From: Brasenia schreberi | Taxonomy: Eukaryota > Streptophyta > Magnoliopsida > Nymphaeales > Cabombaceae | Direction: 5' to 3' | NCBI GenBank assembly: GCA_036023115.1 | Contig: JAYKKT010000074.1 | Coordinates: forward strand, 11,747,501-11,811,500 | Length of the DNA: 64,000 bases | Part shown: positions 26,901-38,900 of the stretch, piece by piece | Layout: the number at the start of each line of letters is the position of its first letter | How positions within the stretch are numbered: the stretch's first letter is position 1 | The notes under the pieces: model-generated | Told to the model about the DNA's origin: nothing | What the model saw: only the letters and a program-made list of their open reading frames with translations | Databases searched by the model: none | Program-made: the position numbers and the translations under genes

Positions 26901-29900
26901 AAAAGTTAGAGATGCCAAGGAGGAGACAATCTATCATGTTTCAAGGTGTCATGTGCGAGTGTTTGCCACAAACCAGCAGCATCCACTAATCAATCTAACA
27001 AGTTCATGTTGCAATAAGAAATCAAATTATCTACAACCGTGCAGATGCATTTTGAAGTCTTCACAGTATTGTGTAAGTAAACTAGGAAGTTGTACCCTTC
27101 ATGACCAGACCATCTTTGGTAGGTCTCAGAATGTGCAGAGTGATTTCTAAAAATTGAGAATTTCTTGAAATCCTTTTCATTTCACGAGTAACATGTCTCA
27201 AATTAGTTCTTTGTGTGATTAGAAAATCAATAAACAAGAAAACTTCAGTTAAGAATGTTAAAAATGTAAAACTGTATTTCAACATTTTTTATATTTCTGC
27301 TATTTTCTGTATTTCTATTTTGCTTGTAATTTTTCCCTTTCTTAATGGTCATCACCAGCATCAAGTGCTCCTAACTGCTAGAATTCTACCCCTTGGAAGC
27401 ACCCAGATGGCTGCTTGCTTCCTCTATAAAACCCAGTCTTGTACATTGTAATCAATTATAAGCCTCATAATTATGTAAAACCCTCTCTTTTGAGAGGTTT
27501 ATGCATAAGACACAAACAAGGATAGACAAATGCATATGTGGATGTTGTTGAAGAATCTCTTGTATCGGTGTTATTTTTCATATTTTGGTATTATTGTAAT
27601 TGCCCATAGCAGTTTTGTTCGACGCGGATCGTATCGTGTATCGTTTTGGTCCACGATACGAGCGTATCGTATCGTAACGTATCATACTTTAATATTAAAA
27701 AATTAGTAAAAATCTAAAAAAATCACAAAAATGTGTCCTATGAAGTTATGGACCCTGCTTAACCTGGTCCTCCGGTTGTCCATTTTGCAGGATGTATAAG
27801 GACCCCTTGGTTATATGACAATAAAAAATTGGATCATTCATCACCTACTGCCTAGTCTCTATCACAAAATGGATATTCATCACAATAAAACCTTCTACCA
27901 TTGGTACAATTTTTTCATGAACAGTATGGAGGTTGACCTTGTTTCAAATTTTTCTCGTGGTTTAAACTACCCAAAAAATATCTCTCATGGTTTCAGTTGT
28001 ACATATCTTTGGAAGTTGAAACTAATGCTGATTTCAATACTTTACAGCATGTTGTATGCCTTTTAAGGTCATATCGTATTTCACACAAAAGTCAACAAAC
28101 AACATTTGTTTCAATAGGGTAAAGATTTCATATCCCATCCAAAAACTTTGCTTACTGGAAAATATAGAGTGAAGCAAACATGCTTTTAATTTTATTATTG
28201 TGGGCCTATTTCTCAAATTTTATAACTGTACTTTTAGTTTCCTCTCTTTTTTTCGTAAGACTCTCTTCAGCCTGTCAATTCATTAAGGTTAACTCTCCCT
28301 TGAAAATCTCCAACACAACTTTCATTTTTCCATCCAATAAATATTATTATTACCCGCTTAACAGCATTTGATGGAAATCATACTGATACTGTCTGCTAGG
28401 CGGCTCTCTCAGACATAACTGAAGGTTGAAGTCAACGACAAAAGTACTTGTCCTCTCATTAGACTCTTGCTAAATCTATAAAATGTAGGCTTAGTTGACT
28501 AAATAAATAAGATGGTATGGATGAAATGAACTTAAAAGATGAGTAAAGTAAGGAAAAGGAGAGTATAAAATCCAACGTAATTAAGTGTGTACCAGATTTA
28601 TCTATTCTTTCAGATCCTGCAAGGTCAACAATCAACAATTTGCTTCTTAATATGATAGGCACATCGTCATCCCTTTTGGGGCTATTCTCGCTTTCACTTT
28701 TTTCTTTCACTGTTCTTTGAACAAAAACCTGTCAAAGTATAAAAAGCTAAGGGGATCTCCACCCACTATGCAAGTCATAATTACTTATATGGAGTTTCAA
28801 CCAAAATACAGTCAATATAAAGCAAAATGAGGTTCTATCTCACCACGAGAATTGCATGGCTTCTGGAAGATTCAGTATTGAACTTGGTGTTTGCAGTGCA
28901 TCGATTTCTTTCACCAATTTCCAGCAGCTGCATGGCATGGTCAATGTCTCGGATCTTAACTATGGTAGAACCAGGCAAGGATACTTCACCTATCTTTGGA
29001 TCCTCAATGATAGAAATATTGGACTTTTCAGGAGACAGGAGATCTTGTAGAGTTTCCATATACAGCTACATTGAAGAAAACAACTAATTGAGAGGACACA
29101 CTGCATAGCTTCCTTTTAACATAAATTTATAGCCATGATTTCCTTATATCATCAGCATACAGATTACAGTTATCTACTTAAGTACTGACATAGATGCAAC
29201 CATTCATTGCAGCAGGGATTCTTAGATGACAATTAAACGCCAAAAAAATCATCTCACAGCACTCTGTTCCGAAGTGTATCAAATAGCAAAATCATCATGT
29301 AGAGAGCATTCTACAAATAGTAAAACCATCCACTGTTAAAATAACTATCTTTGTTTGACATATGAAATGCCCACTGGACAAATGAACCTACAGAATATGT
29401 CCAGAGTCCAGGGAAGGTGATGATAAGGGTTACAGAAAATCTAATACTCAATAAATAGAGATTTTCATTGGTATACTTAAAAGAGTTCTTTTGAGTTATT
29501 GAACTTCATAATCCATGGTTCCTTGGCTTTGATAACCCTAAAAGAATAGATTGCAGATATATTTAGACAAGGGAAAACCAACAGGTGCGAATTTCAGTTA
29601 TAAGTTACATTTAGATAAAGTACCAATGTTAAAGGTCTGAGATATTCCAATCTTTAAAAACATAGTTTGATGCATAGACATGCAGATACACGTAAAAGTC
29701 CTACACATGTAAAATATGCATGCAGTCATCTGCATCTTTACATAAATATAACATGCACAACCCTCCATGACTGTCTGATTTGTGTAACTCAGTCGATTAC
29801 ATCATTGTCAACTGACTGAAGAGTTTACGCCTAAAACTCAGATAAGAATCTTTTATCATTATGTCAGCTATTCATACGGTCTAATCCATCCAATCCCATT

Positions 29901-32900
29901 AGAGATAGGAAGTTAAGCATACATGGGTGAGAATAGTGCTAAGAAAGGTGACTTCCCCGGAAGTCCTCATGTTGCATCACCTGGCAAACCCCACCTACTG
30001 TGGGAAAAGGCTCTGAGAGGGCAAAGGTTAGGTATTACGTTCACTACGGAGTGAGCACTTGTTTGAAAACAGTTGTATTATTAGCCCCAGAAAGGTTTGA
30101 CCTGGTCCAAAAGTCTGGAAAGTATCAGCTAGACAGTGTGCTCTCAAAATGGCCACCTAACTGGTTAGTCCACCAAAACAACACTAATTGAGTAAACCGT
30201 ATAAGTAGGTTAGCCAAAAGGTTGGGTCACATGCATGTACGGGTGCATGTTTGGGTTCAAGTAGTGTGAGATCATACGTATTGAACCCTATTGGCCACAC
30301 AGTCTCCTACTGTACCCCATATTTGTTTTGTCTATAACATTATCAGATCAAGATCGTTTCTGACTGTGCTTTACCAAATTACATCTACGTACTTGGGCTG
30401 TACCCAAGTTTACCTTTAACCAGATCTCATATATCTATTCAAACCCAACTTGAAACTGTGAATATAAAAAGAGTGATGCTTGAAAACTTTTATATTTTAA
30501 AGTTTATTTTACAATTCAAATTAATTGTATGTCTGATGATGTTCTCTAAGAAACTATTTTTCACACTCCATAGGTTTCCTTTTTCAGAATTTATGTAGAT
30601 AGCAAGCAACAGACTCAAATTCCAGTTATGGGCGAGCGTTTTTCCTTGCATAATCAGTTCCAAGCCTGGACAAAAGGAGACCAGTTGTCAGCATAAACCG
30701 ATGCCAAACCCCTTTACCATGGGGTTGAGCTTTTCATCACTAAAGCCCCGGACCTATTGGAAGTTTGAAGCTACGCATGCCTAGGAAATAGTCTACTAAG
30801 TGACATTGCTGAAAATCCTTGTGGTGCACCTTTGGTTGTCCCATGAACTATCAAGGCCTTCTAATTTAGAACAAATTGCAACACAGGACCGGCCCAACTA
30901 ATTAATGGAACTACATCCATTAACAAAGCCTAATTTACATTTAAATTTTAAGTGTTCAAAATTCAAAAGATGGAACCTAAATTAAAATCAAACTTTGGAA
31001 TCAAGATCATTCAAGTACTTGCTCAGACCCATTAAAAGCTGAGTGGCACCTTTTTCCTTAATCTGTTCAGTTATGCACTGCACCTCCTCACCTCATTGGC
31101 CTGTTTTTCTAATTTTCATATCTGGACATACAAAACCTCTAACCCCATCAAACTTGGGGATCCAAATGATTTGTTTGCTTTTTGCAGATGGCACACTCAA
31201 GTAGAACTGTAGAATGGCGATTTAAGAAGTTTGATTCCCGGGTTAGCTACTTGACTCTCTTCACTATTGAGTGTGTGCAATAAGAATAAGTAAAATCTTA
31301 TCTCAGTCTTCAGACAACTGAGAGGTGGTTCTCGAGTGTTGTTAGGTCAATCCTAAAGGTTTTATGTGCCTTGAGCTAAATTTGTGATTGCATTACACTT
31401 AGATTAAGCCTCCATGCTTAGCAGTCAACTCTGGTGATGAAATAGGCCTTTCTTTTCCTTCCTTTAATGCTAAGTCACACAGACACTTCAAGGGGTGGAG
31501 TGTCAACCCCGACACTGGTGCGACACTGACACCGTGTCGGTGCGGCATGTCCAAAAAAAAAAAATTGTACTCTTTTTTTTTTGGTAACTCACGGATAAAT
31601 GGGTATGGATAATGAAGATTGATTTGATTATTATGATGAAATTAGTAGCTGTTTACCATTTATATGTTTTGCTTTAATATAAAGTTGTGTACTTACTATT
31701 ATAGCTTTATACAATATAAAGTTGCTTCAATGATTTTGGGTGCGAACAATTGGACTCCATACTGTATGCCTTTGCAGAGAATAATCTCTGTCACCAAACA
31801 CATTTAAAGACCAAGAACATTGTCAGATCAATAGAACAGAAGAGTATGACATCACTAGTGGATCCTAGCACAAATACTAGTACATGTTATATCCTACAAA
31901 AGATCTTCAAACTCTTTGAATCCATAACTTGGATATTTTGCAGCTCGTAAAATCACTGTAAGTTTCATATCATTATGAGGGAACTTGCTAATTGATTACG
32001 TGCACCCAAAATTAGCAAATACTAGTTGTATTATAATTGATTTATGTAGCTTGAATATTATATATAATATATAATATTATATACCCTAGCCGTGTCGCCG
32101 CACCCAAAATTTTTGAAATTTGCTGTATCCCGTACATTCACCCGCACCCATGTGACATAGCTTTAATGTAGTTGAAGCACGGAGATCCTATACAAAAAGC
32201 TACAGTAGTGGAGCCAAAAGTTGCAAGAGTAGATTAATCCCGAACACTAATAGCATGGCTCAACCTACAAGGTTAATACAGAAATATAAAAACTTCTTCA
32301 TCCAAGTGTGTTCAGTTCATGCATATAAAACTAAAACAGTGAGTTTTATTAGTGACTACTTTCAATTGAAGCAAAACAACTCTTAAATCTATGGCGGAAT
32401 TGTTACCGCACCGGCAGCGGCAACCGACGTCCAAGGCCAACCAGCCTTGTTTCGATACGTTTCTGGAAGTAATGCACAAGCACTCGGCAAAGCAAAAGAA
32501 GTTTTATTGCAAAAGACAAGAGGGGTTTGCACTCCTTGATTCGGCCAACTCTAAGACCTCCAAAGGGAAACCGCATAGCCGGCCAAGGCACTCCTAGGTG
32601 GTCTTCTTCCTCGGTCGGCCCAGCTCTACCAAATGGAGACAAAGACGATTGTGGTACACTTCGGGGTGTTCCAAACACTTCCCTCATTCAGCTTTCTCTA
32701 AATCATTCTCCTCTCTATTGGTTGAATGCCTTCTCTCTCCTAGCCAACTCCCTTTATATCTCAAGGGGCTATACGCAATGATGTTAATGCCCTTCATTGA
32801 GCAGGGCAACCTTTGCCCGCTTATTGACTCTAGGTGGATCCAACGGATCCACTCACTAAGTGGGTGTGGACACGCATAGTACGGTCCACGCTTATTCGGG

Positions 32901-35900
32901 CCCAAGGGAGGTCAAGCCACCTCCGCATCTTGGGTGGACGGTGCACATGAGCGTGTGTCATGGGGCATGTGTGAGTGAGTGTGTTTTGGTGCACGGGCAC
33001 GCGTTGATTGACGGGCATTGTCGATGCCGTGTCAGAATCTGTCACGGTGTTAATTTTTCAAAGAAAATTTTCGAAACCTTTAACACCCGTGATGGCTAGA
33101 ATCCGGTTGGATCCTATCAGCCCTTCACTATACCGATCTTTTCACGATTCCAAAGCTTGAGACAAGAATGCTAAGTGAAAGAAACAACACTTCGATTAAA
33201 ACCAAGCAACACACCCAAAACAGTTCACCCGCCTGTGATCGGGGTTCCTTTGCACTAGTTAAGGGTTCGGAAGAACCCACACTGGATTCGCTTAGCTAAG
33301 GTCAAGGGAGGTTCACAAACTTCCCATAACTCCAATCGGCTTGATGGATGAAGACCGGCCTGAAGGAAGAAGGCTGGCGCTGGGCTGCAAGCACCGTTGG
33401 CACTTGACGGGGCTAGACGCGGGGTACCGTGCCTGCTGACGTTGCTGTGGAACAAAAGGGGGTTTCGCCTCTGTGGCGAGTGGCACACGGTTGGGGCGCC
33501 TGGCTGAACACGGGGAGGTTGTCCTGAGGCGCGTGACACCCTGCTGAGGTGCCTGGCTAAACGCTGTGGCGCTAGAGGCCGCGCCCTGAGGTTTGCTGTG
33601 CACCTGACTGACGCTGTGGCGCTAAGGATGCGCCCCTGGGGTCCTGCGGTGCGCCTGACTGAATGACGGAAGGCTGAAGGATGAAGGTTGGGCGTCAAGG
33701 GCTGAAGACCCTTCGGTTGACACCTATGGAAGATACTTCAAACGGTTGGGCGTCGGGAGGAGGGGTCCTCGGTTGAGGCTGAGAAGAGGCGCACGGTTGA
33801 AGGCACCTGAGGAGGTTTCTGGCGCTAGGCTCCTGGCGCCCGGCTGAAGACTGCACCCGTAACGGCACCTGCTCGGCTCTGCACAATGCTCTTCTCTGCA
33901 CTCTCTCTCTTGGCTCTGTAAGATCCTCTCTCAGCAAGTGGAAAGGTCGGCCTTTAAATAGACCTGGCTAGTTGGCCTCAAAACCGGGGAGACGGTTACG
34001 TGTAACCGTTCCCGCTCATCGGGCGCTGGGCACTGGAGTAACCATTCCCGCGCGCCGGGCGTAACTGCTCCCACGCGCTAGAGCACGTGGCGCTAGCCTG
34101 CCGCACCCGATAAGCGCAGGGCGCTGTCGGCCGCCGCCCGAGAAGCACGGGGCGTTGTCCTGCGCCTACCCGAGAAACACGGGGTGTTGTCTGACGCGCG
34201 CCCTGCTTCCACCTGTCCACCTGCCCGCAGGGTGCGGGTGCGCTAGCCCTGGCGCACAGCGGGGGCTGCCACCTGTCCCCTGGGGCTGTAACCACCACCC
34301 GGCCAGGCGCCAAGTGTCCTGGCCGGTTCCTAACTACCTGGACCAGCCCTGTCCTGGCCGAACCCACTTGGCCAGGACCTAGACTAACCTAGACCTACCC
34401 CGGACTTGGGTCACCTTGACCCTACTAGGTTCAAACCACACCTAACCTAGGGTTAAACCGATTTTGCCTTGGTCAAGCCTAACGGACCCACTTGACCTAA
34501 CCCATGCCCGGCTAGTTCCTTACTAACTAGGCTTGGTTCGACTCAACCCATTGTGACACACGTCTAACCTAGACACGACCTAGTCTCGACTTGGACCTAA
34601 CTCGACTAGACCTAGGTTCACATGACTTGGCTCGGGTTTATAACACACCCGACCATTACAAAGACGCATATGTACATGGACTAAAGGTATGATACACATG
34701 ATGAAGCTCGTCGAATAGCCGGGGCGCGTGGGCACGCGCGCCACGAACTTACGTCCGTGACAGAATCCTTGATGAGGTATATGTAAGGGTATGATGAAGT
34801 ACCACATGAGTGGATATATAGGAATCCAAATCGAGAATGCTGTGCATTAACTCTACAACCCCCATTGCGGTGGTAGGTAGAATGGCATTCTCGTAATTTT
34901 TCCCATATGGCATTTTGCTAAGTTGTAATTTATGTGTTGTTCTGTGTTGCTTTTTTATCTAGTATATAGTTGGTCAGAATCATTTATTTCTGCCAGATGT
35001 TCCTTTTCTTTTTCTTTATACTAGGGTATTGGTCAACGGCAAGATTTCTAGCCATTGGCACTTCAAGACCTGGCAATAGTAGCCAGCACAGCAGAACGGC
35101 AGAACGGGTTGGACCGAGCCTTTCTTTCTCTTGCTGCCGCTTTATTCCCCTTCCTGATTGATATAAGGGGTGCTCTCCTCATATAGTTCTTTTTGTTTGT
35201 ATGGACCATGAGTTCATAGCCTACTTCCTACAAAGCTCCCACAAAGCACATGCATAACCTCTTCAGAAGGGTGCTAAAGAGGTCAAGGAATTAGCTTGGA
35301 AAATACAAAAACCTTGATTATTGATTATTGAAGGAAAAGACTTGAATTCTTGTGCATAGGAAGTATTGCGAGATTTTTTACTAAATTTTATTCTCTTCTT
35401 CTTTTAGGAAAATAGAAGGAACAGGAAAAGGGGGGGTGGGGGACAAATGCCCCATAACCATAGTTCTAAGTCAAATTATTTGCGTTAGGGTGAGAGAAAA
35501 GCAATTTACATGAAGCAAGCAATTAATATCTCTTGTACCTGAAGATATGAGATTGCAACCATGTCTGAACTTGCAGATGTGTTGGAAAGTATGTGATCTA
35601 AAGCTCGGACCATAATCCCCCCTTCAGATGGATCCAGTTTACCAAGTCGACCAAGTGTGTATGTTTTCCCACTACCTGTTTGGCCATAAGCCATCACTGT
35701 CCCATTATACCCATTTAACACACTCTGCAAAATAGATTCAAACCATAAGCACATACTTAACATGGACTGTTGAAGAATGATGTGCATAGAAAAGTTATCT
35801 GGATAAAAGGATATCTGAAAATCAAGACAGGTTTTCCCAAGAAAAATAAAAACCCTTTAAATGTCGCATCAGCTTAAATGATTGAAATGTTGCCATAGAG

Positions 35901-38900
35901 AACTTTGCCATTAATGAAATCATGAACCAGCCTTTACCTCAACCACAGGCTTGGCAACTGCATCATAGACTCTTTTCTGAGAAGCAGCTTCAGGAAAGAC
36001 ATCATCGAATTTGTATGATTCAGAGGTCCAATTGTTTTTTCTTAGAACTAACCTTTTGAGCTGCACAATCAATACATGTTCAGCATCACAACATTTCATT
36101 TACAGATCTACAACAAAGTAGTTAAGCAACATAGCACATTGATTATTTCAACATTTATGACTAATAAAAGCTTCATTTTCATGATTTTTACTTTGTGAAC
36201 TATTTCCATATTCATGTACATCAAACAAGCCAGGATTTGCCTACAAATTGCCCTGAACGAGTGATTTCACGGCATAATAACTATTCAACTGACTCTGAGA
36301 TGTGCACATGCAAAACATTTGCGTTGAGTAGGTATGCACACATTTGCAGGCAAAAGCATGCACATAATAAAAAAAACATAAACAAACACCCACAAGTAAT
36401 GTCTTCATATGTGTCAATAGTGTGCAAAGAGAGACTCAACAAATCATGAACTGGAAAGATGACATGAAAGTGTGAAGAGTACTTTCTTAGGCTACCTATG
36501 AAAATACTTCACTACTTCAGCAAAACTCAGGGTAAGTAGAAGTTTGTTTGACATCATAACATTCTGTTTGCTATTAATCTTAGGTTATGTGTCTCACGCA
36601 TTGTATTAGCAATTTATCCATAATAGATAAACTTACAGCCTTTTAGAGTTCCTTCCCCTCGTCTAGTATGGGAAAAGGCTTAGTTGTTGTTGTTGTTGTT
36701 GTTAGAGTTCCTTCCGTTTCACCATCTAAGAGTTTTTCTCTTGACAGATATACATACAAGAAAAATGATAAACACTAGAAAGAAACATGCTTTATTTGGG
36801 AGTCAAATGTGAAGTCCCTTCTGCAGTAAACCTACCCACACCTACACCCCAAACAGACAAATGCAAGCATGAGTGCAGGCTCACACACAAAGATGAACAC
36901 AAGGCGTGCAGACCATGCACCATACACAAATGCATGCACGCATGCATCTCAAATTTTTGAAAATTCATAAAAAAGAACCAGAGCAAATAAGTTAATGTGG
37001 AGAAAGAATAACCTCTGGCTGCAATTCAACAAAATCAGCAAAATCAGCATGTGAAGCAAGTTCTTCTGCATTTTTTGGTCGAAGCCTCACTGATACTCTT
37101 ACTCTCCCTGGAGCTGTGGCATATCCATTATATATGTTATGCTTGATACAGTTGGGAATTTCATTTTGATGTATATTAGAAATTGGCAAAGAATAATAAC
37201 AAATAATCATGACCTAGTGCAAATAGTACTGGAAAGCATAGATGAAAGATTTCACTGTCACATCTCAAGCATCACCAGCTCAATCCTATAAAGTGTTTTT
37301 GATCAAATTACCCATAAATGCAAATACTTGGCAGTGGCTCAAAAAGGCAGATGAATGAAATTTAAACAATTTAAAATAATGTATGCACTAAAACAATGTA
37401 GAGACTGCCGCATAAACTAATGAACACTCAGCCTAAATAATTGTCATATGCAGGATGCCAAGTTTATGATGATTAAACATAAAGAGTGAGCCACAAATAT
37501 GTCATGAGCATGGATATGCATTCTAAACACTTCCAGCAGCTACCTTATTGTCCAATCAAGTTGTATCAAGCATATGAGCACAATGATGGCTCTAACAGCA
37601 ATTCCTACTTCAAGTTTCAGGTAGAAATTGATAAAGCATATGAGCACACAAAAACAGAACATGTCTTGGTCACCTTTTTCCACGTATGGTAGTGCTGGAT
37701 ATCCAAAGTTTTGGACAATCGATGTATGACATGCCTTCACGATTGTCCATTTGTGTTCCATGCATAACAGACATACATAAGCAATAGCACATATTTGGTG
37801 TTTTCTCTGTATCTCATCATGTTTGAGCAGGAACTTTATAGGTTCCTTGATAGATCTCAAGAAATTCAAGGGACTTGCATCCCTTACACATTTAAAAGTG
37901 AAATGGTAGTCACCTTGTCGTTTCTGGATATTTCGTTACAGATAATGCTCTGTCATGCTTCTAAATTCTGTAAACATATTTCTGCACTTGGGTACTTCAG
38001 TCATTGTAAATTATCCCAAGGGTGTTTGGCCTTTTTGACCAAGCATTTCTATATATTCCAGATGCAGTCCTACTTGCTGTAGCTGCTTCTGTCTTTGTTG
38101 CATGTATGAATGTGTGTGTATACATGGCACTTCTTATATTTGTGTCTATATACATTAGATGGGGGGAATTTTTATCAATGCATGTTTTATCCCACTACAA
38201 AGAATTCCAAAAAAAGGCACATACGGTGCTTTTGGGTGTTTGATTGTTCCATTTCCTGCAGGTATTCTCTCGTGCAAATATAACTTGGAATGCATAACCA
38301 TTGTACAGATTTCTTCCGTCCATGACGGGTGATTAGCATCAAATGAAACCAGCATGTTGATAAATCTGTTAAGGTATCAATATAGTGAGCATGCCACGAA
38401 ATCAACAGCATAACATGGATAAACACATACAAAAATGACAGCAGCACATGCACATCTGTGTACATATATGCATGCGTACATTTACACACAGTAAATAAAA
38501 ATTTAATAAATTGATATATGCACATGTATAAATGAACAAATACACACACGTGCACAAACATACATACATTCATGCAAGGAGATGTCCAAGCTAGCATCCA
38601 AAGAAATGCAGGTCTACTTATTCACCATATCATTTTTCATTTAGAAATATGTACATATTATATGTGTGTGCATGCACTTGTCTCTTATTTTGTGTACATA
38701 GAGGGACCGAGAGATTTGCATGCTTGTGCACAAGTAGATAGAATTGTCATGCCATTTTCATGGCTAAGGTATCAAACTTTTGTTATCATATTGTTTGATG
38801 ATACCTGTGGATACTCCTACAATTTAAAGTTTCAATTTATCTCAGACATCATTATATTGTTGATAAACCCGGATAAAGGAGGGTTGCGTTAGGCTTCCGA

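Larger units (their letters stand above)
26012..37113 (-). other. ARK1: ARK1 exons 2-8: kinesin motor domain
   Basis: Exon 2 begins the motor with [16 protein letters not shown]. Exon 3 holds [10 protein letters not shown] and the FDDVF stretch. Exon 4 carries the nucleotide-binding P-loop and ends AISYLQ. Exon 5 opens [10 protein letters not shown] and holds switch I. Exon 6 holds switch II in [16 protein letters not shown]. Exon 7 contains [13 protein letters not shown] and [15 protein letters not shown]. Exon 8 closes the motor with [15 protein letters not shown] and MFGQR. No catalytic motif is missing. Intron 4, at 6.5 kb, contains the two GC-rich LTR-like blocks, and the short intron 2 contains the 45-bp RTE insertion. 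Confidence 0.92.

Noticed and set aside
27256..27520. LTR-like stretch with a TATAAAACCC box
   Set aside because: No paired TG...CA ends with a target duplication could be found.
33255..34367. Several long G+C-rich open frames
   Set aside because: They lie inside the solo LTR; long open frames are expected by chance in G+C-rich DNA and the translations are low complexity.
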